64,000 nucleotides of DNA. Origin: Haloferax litoreum. Lineage in GTDB: Archaea; Halobacteriota; Halobacteria; Halobacteriales; Haloferacaceae. The translations under genes were made by a program, and so were the position numbers. Within the stretch, counting starts at the first letter, position 1. Each line of letters starts with the position of its first letter. The stretch lies in the NCBI RefSeq assembly GCF_009674605.1, contig NZ_WKJO01000001.1, positions 1,364,001 through 1,428,000 on the forward strand. Direction: 5' to 3'. The notes beneath the pieces were generated by a model. The model saw nothing but the letters and a program-made list of their open reading frames with translations. It had not been told where the DNA came from and did not search any database. Below are positions 1 to 7,474 of the stretch, piece by piece.

Positions 1-1287
1 CACGTCGTGGCCGTCGACGCGGACCGCCCCACCAGAGGTGTCGTAGAGGCGCAAGAGGAGTTTCGCGGCGGTGGATTTCCCGGCTCCCGTCGGGCCGACG
101 AGTGCAACTGTCTCACCGGGGGCGGCGGCGAACGAGACGTCGTGGAGGACCTCTCGCCCAGTGGCGTACGCGAACGACACGTGGTCGAACTCGATACCAC
201 CTGCGACGGTACCGAGGTCCACTGTCTCTGAGGAGTCTCGAACCGTCACGTCGCGGTCGGTCAAGCCGAAGATTCGCTCGCCCGAGGCGCGGGCGTTCTC
301 GTAGGCGTTGACGATGCGTCCAGCACCGGAGAGTGGGTCGATGAATCGCTGCGTCATGAACAGGAAGGTGACGAACTCTCCGACGAGGAGTTTCCCCGTG
401 AACGGCCACGGCGGGCCGAGGATGAGCCAGAGTCCACCGATGGCGAACGTGGCCGCGAAGGCGACGCCCGCGAGGAGTTCCATCGTCGGTTGGTAGAGGT
501 AGTCGAGTCGGACGACGGCGAGCGCACGCGTGTAGTAGTCCATCGACGCGTCGGCGACGCGGGTCGTCTCGTACTCTTCGGTGGTGGACGCTTTGATGAC
601 CTCCATCCCGGCGACGTTGTTCTCGATGCGCGTGTTGAGTGCGCCGACGCTCTCGCGAAGAGCGCGGTACATCGGACGGATGGTTCGCATGAACCAGACG
701 GTGAAGACGGCGAGGAGTGGGACGGCCACGAGGGTGACCACGGCGAGTTGCGCGTTCAGGTAGAACAGCACGCCTGCGATACCGACGACGGAGACGACGA
801 GTTGCAGGCCGCCGGAGAGCGTGCTGTCCAGAAACGTCCGCAAGTTTCGTACGTCGCTGTCGAGGATAGAGAGCACTTGTCCCGTCTGCTTGTCGTCGAA
901 GAAGGTCATATCGAGGCGCTGGAGCACGTCGTAGGTGTCCACGCGGACGGCGTGCTGGACGCGATTCGAGTAGACGGCGAGGCCGAGTCCCTGCACCCAC
1001 GAGAGGCCGACACCGGCGACGAACGCCGCGATGACGAGCCAGAAACTCAGCCAGAACTGTCCCGTAACCATCTCCGGAATCCACGCCGACGGAACGAGCG
1101 GAAGCGCGTAGGCGGTGTTCTGGAAGAACACGGCGTCGATGGCCACTCCGAGGACGAGTGCCGGCACGATTCCGACGAGTCGATTGAAGACGCTCGCTGC
1201 TAGCCCGACGACGAAGAACGCGAGGTTCTCCCGACCGTATTCGGCGAACAGGCGGACCATCGGGTCGCGCCCGGATTGGTGGCTCAC
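1..1287 (-). CDS. ABC transporter, fused permease-ATPase (partial)
   Basis: Reading leftward from GTG at 1287, or in frame from ATG at 1260, the protein has several hydrophobic segments typical of an exporter-type transmembrane domain and the DDKQTGQV stretch seen in coupling regions of type IV exporters. The nucleotide-binding domain begins near the window edge, with Walker A GPTGAGKST at about 70-100. The gene runs off the left end, so Walker B and the signature motif are not visible. It should work as a homo- or heterodimer at the cytoplasmic membrane, using ATP to export a lipid, drug or peptide; the substrate cannot be told. A palindrome, CTTACC-TGA-GGTAAG, covers 1287-1301 at the start codon and may be an operator. 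Confidence 0.93.
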   Translation of the reverse strand, partial: MSHQSGRDPMVRLFAEYGRENLAFFVVGLAASVFNRLVGIVPALVLGVAIDAVFFQNTAYALPLVPSAWIPEMVTGQFWLSFWLVIAAFVAGVGLSWVQGLGLAVYSNRVQHAVRVDTYDVLQRLDMTFFDDKQTGQVLSILDSDVRNLRTFLDSTLSGGLQLVVSVVGIAGVLFYLNAQLAVVTLVAVPLLAVFTVWFMRTIRPMYRALRESVGALNTRIENNVAGMEVIKASTTEEYETTRVADASMDYYTRALAVVRLDYLYQPTMELLAGVAFAATFAIGGLWLILGPPWPFTGKLLVGEFVTFLFMTQRFIDPLSGAGRIVNAYENARASGERIFGLTDRDVTVRDSSETVDLGTVAGGIEFDHVSFAYATGREVLHDVSFAAAPGETVALVGPTGAGKSTAAKLLLRLYDTSGGAVRVDGHDV

Positions 1288-1301
1288 TTACCTGAGGTAA
1301 G
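1287..1301. promoter_or_regulatory. Palindrome at the ABC exporter start
   Basis: CTTACC and GGTAAG are perfect inverted arms around a 3-base centre. The palindrome sits directly on the 5' end of the leftward ABC exporter gene. Its CTTACCTGAGG half is also found inside the inverted repeat ahead of the ParA gene at 4613-4623. A regulator-binding site is inferred; the protein is unknown. Confidence 0.35.
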
Positions 1302-1406
1302 GCTCCGACAGATATGACGTGCGCGGTGGGGGTAATCGGTGTCTGCACATGGACTCTCTCGACCACGAGTGGACAGGGCTAAGGGTCTCTCCGGCGGAGT
1401 CGGCGT

Positions 1407-2003
1407 ATGCGCCAATTCATCGTCCTCGGCCACGACGTGCCGACGACACCCGACTTCACGCTCGACGACATCGCCGGCGGTGCCGGCCGTCTCGACGTGC
1501 TCTGCCGCTGTGTCAACTCTGCGTTCTTCCTCTCGCATGCGATTCGTGAGGACGTGCGCGTCCACCTCGTCCTCGGCGACGAGTACACCGTCCGATTCGA
1601 AGGCTCCGAACTCCGCCGCCTCAACCCCGACGAGCGTTCGACTGCCGCACTCGTTCGGAAGGCGCTAGAGAAACGCGACGAGGCTATCGGCCACATGCCT
1701 GCCGAGTCGTCACCGGGAGTCTCCATCCGGCGGATGGGATTCGAAGCGACGCTCGAAGAGGCGGCCCGCGATTCGACTGTCGTCGAACTGCACGAAGACG
1801 GCGACCCGGTGGTCGACGTGGAACCGCCTGAGAACCCACTGTTCGTCCTCTCTGACCACAACGACTTCACCGACGAGGAAGCCGAGTTGCTGGCCGAGGT
1901 GTCTGACCAGCGGGTTCGACTCGGCCCGGAAGTGCTCCACGCCGACCACTCGATTACGGTGGCGCACAACTACCTCGATACCGAGGGCTATTCGCAGTAC
2001 TGA
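1407..2003 (+). CDS. trmY: tRNA (pseudouridine(54)-N1)-methyltransferase TrmY
   Basis: The 198-residue protein has the usual length and features of TrmY (DUF358, SPOUT fold). It starts [17 protein letters not shown], has [17 protein letters not shown] and a [15 protein letters not shown] stretch, and ends with the SAM-binding knot region around [13 protein letters not shown]. TrmY methylates N1 of pseudouridine 54 in the T-loop of archaeal tRNAs, giving m1-psi in place of bacterial T54. The start at 1407 matches the family N-terminus. It lies directly upstream of a tRNA-Pro gene, and tgtA and arcS are elsewhere in the window, so this chromosome stretch carries several tRNA-modification genes. 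Confidence 0.95.
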   Translation: MRQFIVLGHDVPTTPDFTLDDIAGGAGRLDVLCRCVNSAFFLSHAIREDVRVHLVLGDEYTVRFEGSELRRLNPDERSTAALVRKALEKRDEAIGHMPAESSPGVSIRRMGFEATLEEAARDSTVVELHEDGDPVVDVEPPENPLFVLSDHNDFTDEEAELLAEVSDQRVRLGPEVLHADHSITVAHNYLDTEGYSQY

Positions 2004-2086
2004 GGCGGGGTGAGAGTGTGTCATCGAGTCTGATGGTGAGAACTAATCACAACTGTTAAACGCGACGGTGGCTTGCCTCAAAATGC

Positions 2087-2159
2087 GGGCCGGTGGGGTA
2101 GCTTGGTATCCTTCGGCCTTCGGGTGGCCGTAACCTCAGTTCGAATCTGAGCCGGCCCA
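2087..2159 (+). tRNA. tRNA-Pro (anticodon CGG)
   Basis: A 73-base cloverleaf folds cleanly. The acceptor stem pairs GGGCCGG (2087-2093) with CCGGCCC (2152-2158), followed by discriminator A. The anticodon stem CGGCC/GGCCG encloses the loop TTCGGGT, giving anticodon CGG for proline codon CCG. The variable loop is four bases, and the T arm is CTCAG-TTCGAAT-CTGAG. There is no intron and CCA is not encoded. The 3' part from 2139 is repeated at 9188-9209 and acts as the attachment site of the element that follows. Confidence 0.96.
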
Positions 2160-2160
2160 T
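2139..2160. repeat. attL: 22-base attachment core in the tRNA-Pro 3' end
   Basis: These 22 bases, from GTTCGAATCTGAG to GCCGGCCCAT, are repeated without mismatch at 9188-9209. The copy here completes the tRNA T loop, T stem and acceptor stem, so the tRNA stays intact. A tRNA-end duplication with a tyrosine integrase gene next to the distal copy is the usual mark of site-specific integration. Confidence 0.93.
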
Positions 2161-2947
2161 TTCTTGCTACCCTCGTTTTGGTGCCGACAACAATCGCCAT
2201 ACAGCGACGGGTTTCGCACTGCTATCGCGCCCATGGTGGGGTTGATTCCATTTGCAGTGCAGTGGGTGGTCAAAGCAGTCATGCGATTTCCGTAGAGCCG
2301 ACAACGAATGTTGAACGAACCGTAATAAAACCTTGCACCAGCCGATATTCTCACCCGCGCTGATGCATTCATTGTCAAAAATCAGAGGTATCGTTGCCGG
2401 GGAATATCGAACAGCTGCTTAGATTTCCCGAACAGACCGTTTACGACTGATTGGACGCGATCGCCCAGGGCGGCGAGGTTGTGCTCGGCGACCGGAGGAG
2501 TCGGCCTGGGGCATACCCCAAACGGTACGAATCCTCTTTTCACGGTAGATTTTTCTGATTGTTGGTGTGCGGAGCCGGGTGCGCTTGTAACGCGCTCCAA
2601 AGACTCGAACTCTCCGTGAACGCGGATATACATATATGCGCGTACCCATGTATCTGGATATTCGGCTAGTTGTGTATGCAGCTATTCAGAGTCCCCTCGG
2701 TCACCATTGCTATCTTAGGTGCGTGTTTTCCAAACGATAATTGAGGGGCAACGTTTGGTTACACGAGAAAAGTGTAACGACCGGGAACCAAACGTAACAT
2801 CGGCAGACACCCCGATTCCCAAATGAAAACTAGCCGAATACGCGTATATGTGGGCACACATGTAAACGTCTACACGCATATCTATCTATCTGGATATTCA
2901 TCTAAGCACCCCCTGAATTTTATCCGTACAGCGACGAGCTAGCCGGT
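2161..2947. other. Left end of the element without recognised genes
   Basis: Between the tRNA and the first small ORF I see no convincing coding sequence on either strand. The reading frames present lack the acidic bias and G/C third positions of real genes here. The right half holds the repeats described at 2651-2899; the left half, 2161-2640, shows nothing I recognise. Confidence 0.5.
2651..2899. repeat. Nested inverted and direct repeats, candidate origin or iteron region
   Basis: An inverted repeat pairs ACGTTTGGTT (2751-2760) with AACCAAACGT (2786-2795), and an inner pair TTACAC/GTGTAA lies at 2759-2764 and 2772-2777. A wider pair places TATTCGGCTAGTT (2659-2671) opposite AACTAGCCGAATA (2828-2840). 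TATCTGGATATTC is repeated directly at 2651-2663 and 2887-2899. The A+T-rich segment lacks a convincing gene. Concentric repeats beside small genes in an element with ParA suggest a replication origin or partition site, but no initiator gene is nearby. Confidence 0.4.
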
Positions 2948-3064
2948 ATGACCTATTTCGGAACCGACTCATCTCGCTATAGTGGCTGGTCTCCAGAAGA
3001 GAAGGAAGAGGAGCTGAAGAACGCCGAAATCTCCCCTGACAGGGGACTGCGGTGTAATGACTGA
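2948..3064 (+). CDS. Small hypothetical protein (38 aa)
   Basis: ATG at 2948 opens a 38-residue frame beginning MTYFGTDSSRYSGWSPEEKEE, an acidic, charged composition plausible for a haloarchaeal small protein. It overlaps the next frame by 8 bases (3057-3064), the kind of coupling seen in compact plasmid operons. No domain is recognised. Position directly after the repeat-rich segment suggests a role in plasmid maintenance, but this is inference only. Confidence 0.4.
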   Translation: MTYFGTDSSRYSGWSPEEKEEELKNAEISPDRGLRCND

Positions 3065-3167
3065 CGAATCGACCAGCACTGACTGGGAAGATACCGAACT
3101 CTGGGCAGGCATCCAAGACGCATTGGCCGACCGGTTTGTTCGTCCAAATCAACCATTCGAATTTTAA
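3057..3167 (+). CDS. Small acidic hypothetical protein (36 aa)
   Basis: ATG at 3057 lies inside the end of the preceding small gene, suggesting translational coupling. The product begins MTDESTSTDWEDTELW and is rich in Asp and Glu, as expected for a soluble haloarchaeal protein. No family is recognised. Length and lack of homology evidence keep confidence moderate. Confidence 0.42.
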   Translation: MTDESTSTDWEDTELWAGIQDALADRFVRPNQPFEF

Positions 3168-3189
3168 CCGTACCAAAGGACTTCGGGGG

Positions 3190-3315
3190 TTAGTCTTCCG
3201 AATTGATCATCGTGTCACTGACTGCAGACAGGATGTGTTCACCGTCGCGGTCGCCAGTCGGCCCTTGCAGTCGGAAGCCTGCGTCGAGGACGTGTCGACC
3301 GAATTCCAAACGATA
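3190..3315 (-). pseudogene. C-terminal gene fragment cut by an IS-like end
   Basis: On the minus strand this stretch reads as a plausible protein C-terminus (YRLEFGRHVLDAGF, then GDRDGEHILSAVSD, ending SED). Its upstream part is replaced at 3316 by the IS-like inverted end. I read it as the tail of a gene truncated by an insertion. The original product is not recognised. Confidence 0.35.
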
Positions 3316-3369
3316 GGCTCTGTTGAAATCCTTAGAACCTGACAGAATCCGTGTGACACAGACAGAGGG
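3316..3369. repeat. IS6-like terminal inverted end, copy 1
   Basis: The segment starts GGCTCTGTTGAAATCC and resembles, in general form, the ends of IS6-family elements. About 43 of 53 bases match the segment at 6058. An inverted GGCTCTGTTGAAAT lies at 4568-4581, so the two face each other around 1.27 kb. No transposase lies between them. Confidence 0.55.
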
Positions 3370-3479
3370 TGGATTCAGCACCAGACTCACCGTTGAATGA
3401 CTAACGTCACTCGTCATTCCAGCGAACTAAGTTGCCGAACAGTCTCTAAGATGCAGAGAATTATGTTGGTTCGACGACA

Positions 3480-4064
3480 ATGAGCGCTATGGATTTTTCC
3501 CGTCCAGTTCGTCCACACCGACGACTTTTGTTCCCATTTGTGGTCGTACTATTCCCGCTGCTCGCGTTTGTATATCGGGACGCGGGAGTTAGAATCGTAG
3601 ACGGACAGCAGGTGAATACGCCGCTATTGCGGACACTCACGCTCACGGTTACTGCAATCGCTGTGAGTTACACCATCGCAATCGCCGTGGCCAGAGCAGT
3701 TGGTGAAAGGAGCAAACGAGACTCTGCGTGGACATGGATGCTGTTTCATCCCTCAAACGGGACGATTGCCATTCTTGGTATTCTGTGGTCACTCATTGTG
3801 GGCTACGTGGCCCTCAACTCCGCAGTGACACTGCCCCCTGAAGCATCACTGGTCGTCGGTATTCCCCTTGCATGGCCGCTATTCATTTTGGTTCTCTTGA
3901 TGTATGCCATCGGAAATGCGTTTCCCGTCTTCCAAGCATCATTCGCGGCCCAAGCAGCGTTCGTGGCAATCGGCTACGCGCTTACAAGCGCGTGGTTGTT
4001 TCTTTTCTCAACGTGGATTGCATCTACTGTACTACACAGGCAGAGGAGAGCGGTGACAGAATGA
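3480..4064 (+). CDS. Hypothetical multi-pass membrane protein (194 aa)
   Basis: The protein has about five hydrophobic segments, near residues 15-32, 50-70, 93-113, 120-145 and 155-180, with a basic N-terminus (RPVRPHRR) before the first. No catalytic or transport motif is recognised. It lies with a second small membrane protein (4258-4431, opposite strand) between facing IS-like ends, so it may be cargo of a transposon-like unit. The start at 3480 is chosen because the hydrophobic N-terminus follows directly; Met4 is an alternative. Confidence 0.72.
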   Translation: MSAMDFSRPVRPHRRLLFPFVVVLFPLLAFVYRDAGVRIVDGQQVNTPLLRTLTLTVTAIAVSYTIAIAVARAVGERSKRDSAWTWMLFHPSNGTIAILGILWSLIVGYVALNSAVTLPPEASLVVGIPLAWPLFILVLLMYAIGNAFPVFQASFAAQAAFVAIGYALTSAWLFLFSTWIASTVLHRQRRAVTE

Positions 4065-4257
4065 CTACGAGAAACAGACTATGAAGAATCGTCCCCGTGA
4101 TTGCCAGTACTGACTGTGTGCGTTGTGTTCAGTACGATCGCAGAAATCTCATCGAACGCTGTCAGAAGTGACGTGCTGAACTCAGAGGGTGAATTCAGCA
4201 AGAACTCGATGTTCGATTCACGCGACCAACGATGAAACAGACGATAGGTAGGTGTGC

Positions 4258-4431
4258 TTAGCGAACATCGAGAACCCCGTCTACGAACATCAAGAGAGCA
4301 AGAACGAAAACCGCGATAACTAGTAATCCAACATTACTCGAGCCGTTAAAAGCGAAACGCCAAATGAAGAACCCCGAAACGGAGGCAAGCAGGCACATCC
4401 CAAAGAAACGGAGTTCTGACGGGGTGTTCAT
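4258..4431 (-). CDS. Small two-helix membrane protein (57 aa)
   Basis: Reading leftward from ATG at 4431, the 57-residue product begins MNTPSELRFFGMCLLASV and has two hydrophobic helices separated by a short FNGSSN turn, ending VDGVLDVR. Composition and codon use fit a real small membrane protein. It converges with the 194-residue membrane protein inside the IS-bounded segment. Function is unknown. Confidence 0.55.
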   Translation of the reverse strand: MNTPSELRFFGMCLLASVSGFFIWRFAFNGSSNVGLLVIAVFVLALLMFVDGVLDVR

Positions 4432-4567
4432 AATAAAAGTGGAGTTTCTAACACTTTAACTGATTCCCTGTGCGTAACGATTTTCCGGCGACCCACATCG
4501 GGCCACCCCATTGACCGACTCGCGCTCTGTATTCAGCACGAACTCAGCAAACTATCAGCTGCTGATG

Positions 4568-4581
4568 ATTTCAACAGAGCC
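4568..4581. repeat. IS6-like terminal inverted end, copy 2 (inverted)
   Basis: The minus strand reads GGCTCTGTTGAAAT, identical over 14 bases to the end at 3316 and pointing toward it. Similarity stops after about 15 bases, as in short terminal inverted repeats of insertion sequences. ATTCAGCA, followed by an ACTC-containing stretch, recurs at about 3373, 4193 and 4533. Confidence 0.5.
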
Positions 4582-4593
4582 AGAATTATCGAA

Positions 4594-4632
4594 CCTTAGG
4601 TACCTCACCTGCCTTACCTGAGGCACCTAAGG
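4594..4632. promoter_or_regulatory. Inverted repeat upstream of the ParA gene (operator or parS)
   Basis: CCTTAGGTACCTCA (4594-4607) and TGAGGCACCTAAGG (4619-4632) are inverted with one mismatch around an 11-base centre, CCTGCCTTACC. The site ends 47 bases before the ParA start, upstream of a TATATTATATT-like stretch. Plasmid partition operons commonly carry the operator or centromere at this place, so autoregulation or parS function is likely. Confidence 0.6.
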
Positions 4633-4679
4633 TAGCTATCTGACAAGCAGTTAAATACTACAAATAACTATATTATATT

Positions 4680-5567
4680 ATGTCCCCACAAGAACCACAC
4701 GAACCCAAAGCAGTCGCCACAGTAATGCTGAAAGGTGGAACAACCAAGAGCACCATAACTGCGAATACCGCAGAAGCACTCGGACGCGCCGGGTATGATG
4801 TCCTCACCGTCGACACAGATCCAAACGGACATCTCACAGCCAATCTCGGATACAGTGATCTCTACTACGACGGTGATATCGATCTGGGTGATATTATCCT
4901 CTCAGAAGGCAATGCAGCCCCTAGTGATGCGATCCAATCTACCAACCTCGGATTCGACCTCCTGCCGGCTAGCGTGGCTCTCGAAAGCGTCGAGACCCGG
5001 CTCAAAAATGAGATGCAGCCATCTCTCTGTCTGAAGCAACGACTCGTCGATCCTCTTCTGGGTGACAGATATGATTACATCCTCATGGATACCCACTCAA
5101 GCAGAAATGCACTCGTGAACAATGCAGTCGTCGCGGCCCCAAATCTTCTCCTTCCGCTGATACCCGAGCAGGGCATTAACAGCGGGCTCTCACGGACACA
5201 GGAGCGCATCATTAACCCACTTAAGCAGAAAATCGATCTCAAAATTTTGGCGATGGTGCCGAACAAGCTCTCGCAGCGAATCGATCATAAGAATGAGGAT
5301 CGACGGCTTATTGAGCGAATCTGTCGGAGTGACTCCCTCTCTGAGTATCTTCCTCAGTTCGCTCACGTTAAGCCAGAAACATTCGATGCTATTGATGCAG
5401 ACGAGCGGCGTGGCAGCCTCCCGAAACCCGGATTGCGTAAGGATTCCGATCTCAACGATTCGTTCAAGCAAAACAAGACCCTTGGTGCTTTCAACCCCGA
5501 GAATACACAACTTGAGGCATTCGATGAATTGGCTGAAATAGTCGTTCAAGGGGAGGTCAGTCAATGA
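4680..5567 (+). CDS. ParA-family partition ATPase
   Basis: The 295-residue protein carries the deviant Walker A of the ParA/MinD family, KGGTTKST at residues 18-25, with the signature lysine. VLTVDTDPNGHLTANLGY follows as the A' region and YDYILMDTHSS as Walker B. Such ATPases form ATP-dependent dimers that bind DNA and move plasmid cargo via a ParB-type partner and a centromere. It overlaps the next gene by ATGA at 5564-5567, and a near-perfect inverted repeat lies upstream. Its presence in an integrated element implies that the element exists, or existed, as a free replicon. Confidence 0.9.
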   Translation: MSPQEPHEPKAVATVMLKGGTTKSTITANTAEALGRAGYDVLTVDTDPNGHLTANLGYSDLYYDGDIDLGDIILSEGNAAPSDAIQSTNLGFDLLPASVALESVETRLKNEMQPSLCLKQRLVDPLLGDRYDYILMDTHSSRNALVNNAVVAAPNLLLPLIPEQGINSGLSRTQERIINPLKQKIDLKILAMVPNKLSQRIDHKNEDRRLIERICRSDSLSEYLPQFAHVKPETFDAIDADERRGSLPKPGLRKDSDLNDSFKQNKTLGAFNPENTQLEAFDELAEIVVQGEVSQ

Positions 5568-5947
5568 CTGATACCGACGACCCGTTTGCGGATCTCGAAA
5601 GCGGCCTCGAAAATGATCAGAAGTCAGGCACCTCCGAGACAACCGAGCAAGATGAATCCAGGGAGACAGCTCCAGACGTTCAACGACCAGATCCCATACC
5701 CGACAGCAATCTATCTGACCCCGCGTTTTCGTTCGACGTAACCAAACAAGATCCACTGTACGCGCGTCCGGAGTCCTGGGAACGGTTCAACGACACTCTC
5801 TTGGAAGTTGAGCTTGCGCTCCGAGACTGCGAAATTCGGGATGTGCCCAAGCGGGAGCTGCACGACGCCGCGTTGAGAGTTCTCACAAACCACACTGACG
5901 AATTCGTGGAAGCCGTGGTTGATGAACGCCGTGATAACGACGTTTGA
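5564..5947 (+). CDS. Small acidic partner of ParA (putative ParB-like)
   Basis: The 127-residue product is translationally coupled to the ParA gene (ATGA overlap). Its N-terminal half is disordered and Asp/Glu/Pro-rich. The C-terminal half, from about LYARPESWERFNDTL to VVDERR, looks like a compact helical domain. The place and size fit the DNA-binding or adaptor partner of a type Ib-like partition system. No ParB nuclease-like or ribbon-helix-helix motif is recognised, so the role rests on context. Confidence 0.75.
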   Translation: MTDTDDPFADLESGLENDQKSGTSETTEQDESRETAPDVQRPDPIPDSNLSDPAFSFDVTKQDPLYARPESWERFNDTLLEVELALRDCEIRDVPKRELHDAALRVLTNHTDEFVEAVVDERRDNDV

Positions 5948-6057
5948 GCTAGCCCTGAACGCATTGCGACGAGATTATACCAGAGTTCTCGAATGAGGAC
6001 GCAAGCGATTACGAGGAATAGGAAAATGGCATGCTATCTCCTCACATATCTGGAGGC

Positions 6058-6110
6058 AGCTCTGTTGAAACCCTTAGACCTTGACAAGAAGTGCGTGACA
6101 CAGACAGAGG
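6058..6110. repeat. IS6-like terminal end, copy 3
   Basis: The segment starts GCTCTGTTGAAACCC and continues to GTGACACAGACAGAGG. It matches 3316-3368 at about four bases in five, including a 16-base identical block at the end. A diverged inverted copy (GACTCTGTTGAGATCC on the minus strand) lies at 7804-7819. The pair brackets two regulator genes. Confidence 0.5.
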
Positions 6111-6119
6111 ATGTATGTG

Positions 6120-6392
6120 TCACTTCACACAAATCGTGGAATTATCTCGAAACACGCTAGTACCGGCAGAAGTGTGCTTGATTCGCACCTGTTCGGGCAG
6201 GGAACTGTGGTTGATTGGGACGAGAACAAGCAATTCCTCTTGTTGTGTCTCCACCCACTCCTTCATAGAGTTCGAGTTCCAGCAACAGGGCGTCCACGCT
6301 CCCGATTCGAGGTGGTTCCACACGTCCACATCACCGTAATAATGGCCGTCACTGCATCGATAAACTGTCCCCCCGCCTTCCGATTTAGTCAT
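6120..6392 (-). CDS. Small protein coupled to a DUF7344-type regulator
   Basis: ATG at 6392 overlaps the stop codon of the upstream regulator by 8 bases (ATGACTAA), giving strong translational coupling. The 90-residue product begins MTKSEGGGTVYRCSDGHYYG and has Cys residues at RCSD and PCCW, then a hydrophobic beta-rich stretch (ELLVLVPINHSSLPEQ). It may bind a metal. The family is not recognised. The stop lies just past the IS-like end at 6058-6110, so its C-terminus could have been altered by insertion. Confidence 0.55.
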   Translation of the reverse strand: MTKSEGGGTVYRCSDGHYYGDVDVWNHLESGAWTPCCWNSNSMKEWVETQQEELLVLVPINHSSLPEQVRIKHTSAGTSVFRDNSTICVK

Positions 6393-6753
6393 ATAGTTCC
6401 ATTGGTGCGTCAAGTGAGGGGTCGGCACCGAGAATCGTAGACAGAGTTGGCTGCATCTGGTCGAGTAGCTCAGTTGGTTCTACGAACTGTCGCTCTGGGT
6501 CATAGGTTATGAGCCCTCCCGAGGCCAACTTTGGGAGGTGGACGTGATGGAGCGAGAGGCGAACCTTTGTCATCGCGTCCTCAGACGCCTCTGTACTGGT
6601 CGTCTGATGATTGTACGTGAGGACGGTCTTTGTGAGGTCGTTCAACGTAAACGACCGGTGCTCTTCTGTGAGCACCGCAAGCACGATTCGACGATGCTGG
6701 TTTTGACACAGGCTGAGTACCGAGCTGAAGTCAATCGGTTCCTCAGTCACCAT
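6385..6753 (-). CDS. Winged-helix regulator, DUF7344 type
   Basis: The 122-residue protein has the haloarchaeal DUF7344-like pattern: CQNQHRRIVLAVL near the N-terminus, then an HTH region and the VRLSLHHVHLPKLASGGLITYD stretch expected for the recognition and wing part. These proteins are predicted transcription factors. A second member with membrane helices is encoded at 41437-42009. Here it is followed by a coupled 90-residue gene. Its place in the element suggests control of element genes or of the host. Confidence 0.8.
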   Translation of the reverse strand: MVTEEPIDFSSVLSLCQNQHRRIVLAVLTEEHRSFTLNDLTKTVLTYNHQTTSTEASEDAMTKVRLSLHHVHLPKLASGGLITYDPERQFVEPTELLDQMQPTLSTILGADPSLDAPMELYD

Positions 6754-6814
6754 ACGTAGCTATGACCCCTGTCACGTATCAGCCACACTTTTTAGTATAC
6801 AACCTGTTTAAGTA

Positions 6815-7474
6815 TCAGTCTGGTCGGACTGTGATGGTCGAGAGCGTCCTCCCGAGGACGTGCTTGATTCCGCGTCGGAGGCGGGAGGCGACTGCCTGCT
6901 GTGAGATACCGAGTTCCTCGCCGAGTTCTGCCATCGTGATCTCCCGCGGAGACTCGAAGTAGCCACGCTCGTAGGCGAGTATCAACGCCTCTTGCTGGGT
7001 GTCAGTGAGAGTGTCTTCTGTTCCCGTCTCAACTCGTGTGAGCGCGTTCAACGCCGTCAACGTGACAGGGATGTCCAGTTCTCGACAGCGTCGTTGAAAG
7101 TCTGCGATGTCGCTTTGTTGGTCGCCGCGTATCTCGAACGTCCACTGTTGGTTTGTGCCGATGGCCTCGATGAGCGGTACCTCTGTCTCCGCCAATATAG
7201 TGAGCACGTCGGCGTACTCCACCGACCACTCGACGCGTAACAGGTACTCGTCTTCAACAGAGTCAACGAGACGAATATCCTTCACGCCCGGGTGCTCGGT
7301 GAATGCACCCTCGATGTCGTTGACTTCGGTTCCCCGTACCCAGAAGTAGGGAATCACCACGTCCCGCGCGAGGACAATTCGCTCCAGTTCGACCGAAACG
7401 TTCGGCAGTTGGTTGAACACAGTCCCCAAGGGAAATTGGTCTGACGGAACTGTGAACGTCGCCTCGGTAGCCAT
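6815..7474 (-). CDS. Bat-type (bacterio-opsin activator family) HTH regulator
   Basis: I start the 219-residue protein at ATG 7474 (MATEATFTVP), which matches family N-termini better than an in-frame ATG 39 bases upstream. The N-terminal two-thirds is the Bat-like sensory region. The C-terminal HTH_10 domain, from LTDTQQEALILAYERGYF through GISQQAVASRLRRGIKHVL, is typical of haloarchaeal regulators of this family. Ligand and targets are unknown. It is separated from the DUF7344-type gene by about 60 bases. Confidence 0.86.
   Translation of the reverse strand: MATEATFTVPSDQFPLGTVFNQLPNVSVELERIVLARDVVIPYFWVRGTEVNDIEGAFTEHPGVKDIRLVDSVEDEYLLRVEWSVEYADVLTILAETEVPLIEAIGTNQQWTFEIRGDQQSDIADFQRRCRELDIPVTLTALNALTRVETGTEDTLTDTQQEALILAYERGYFESPREITMAELGEELGISQQAVASRLRRGIKHVLGRTLSTITVRPD

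Noticed and set aside
113-1366. 417-codon minus frame overlapping the ABC exporter
   Set aside because: Arg-rich, out of frame with the exporter that has membrane helices and Walker A.
2382-2633. 83-codon minus frame in the left end of the element
   Set aside because: No acidic bias, no domain and no promoter context; could be a gene scrap but nothing supports it.
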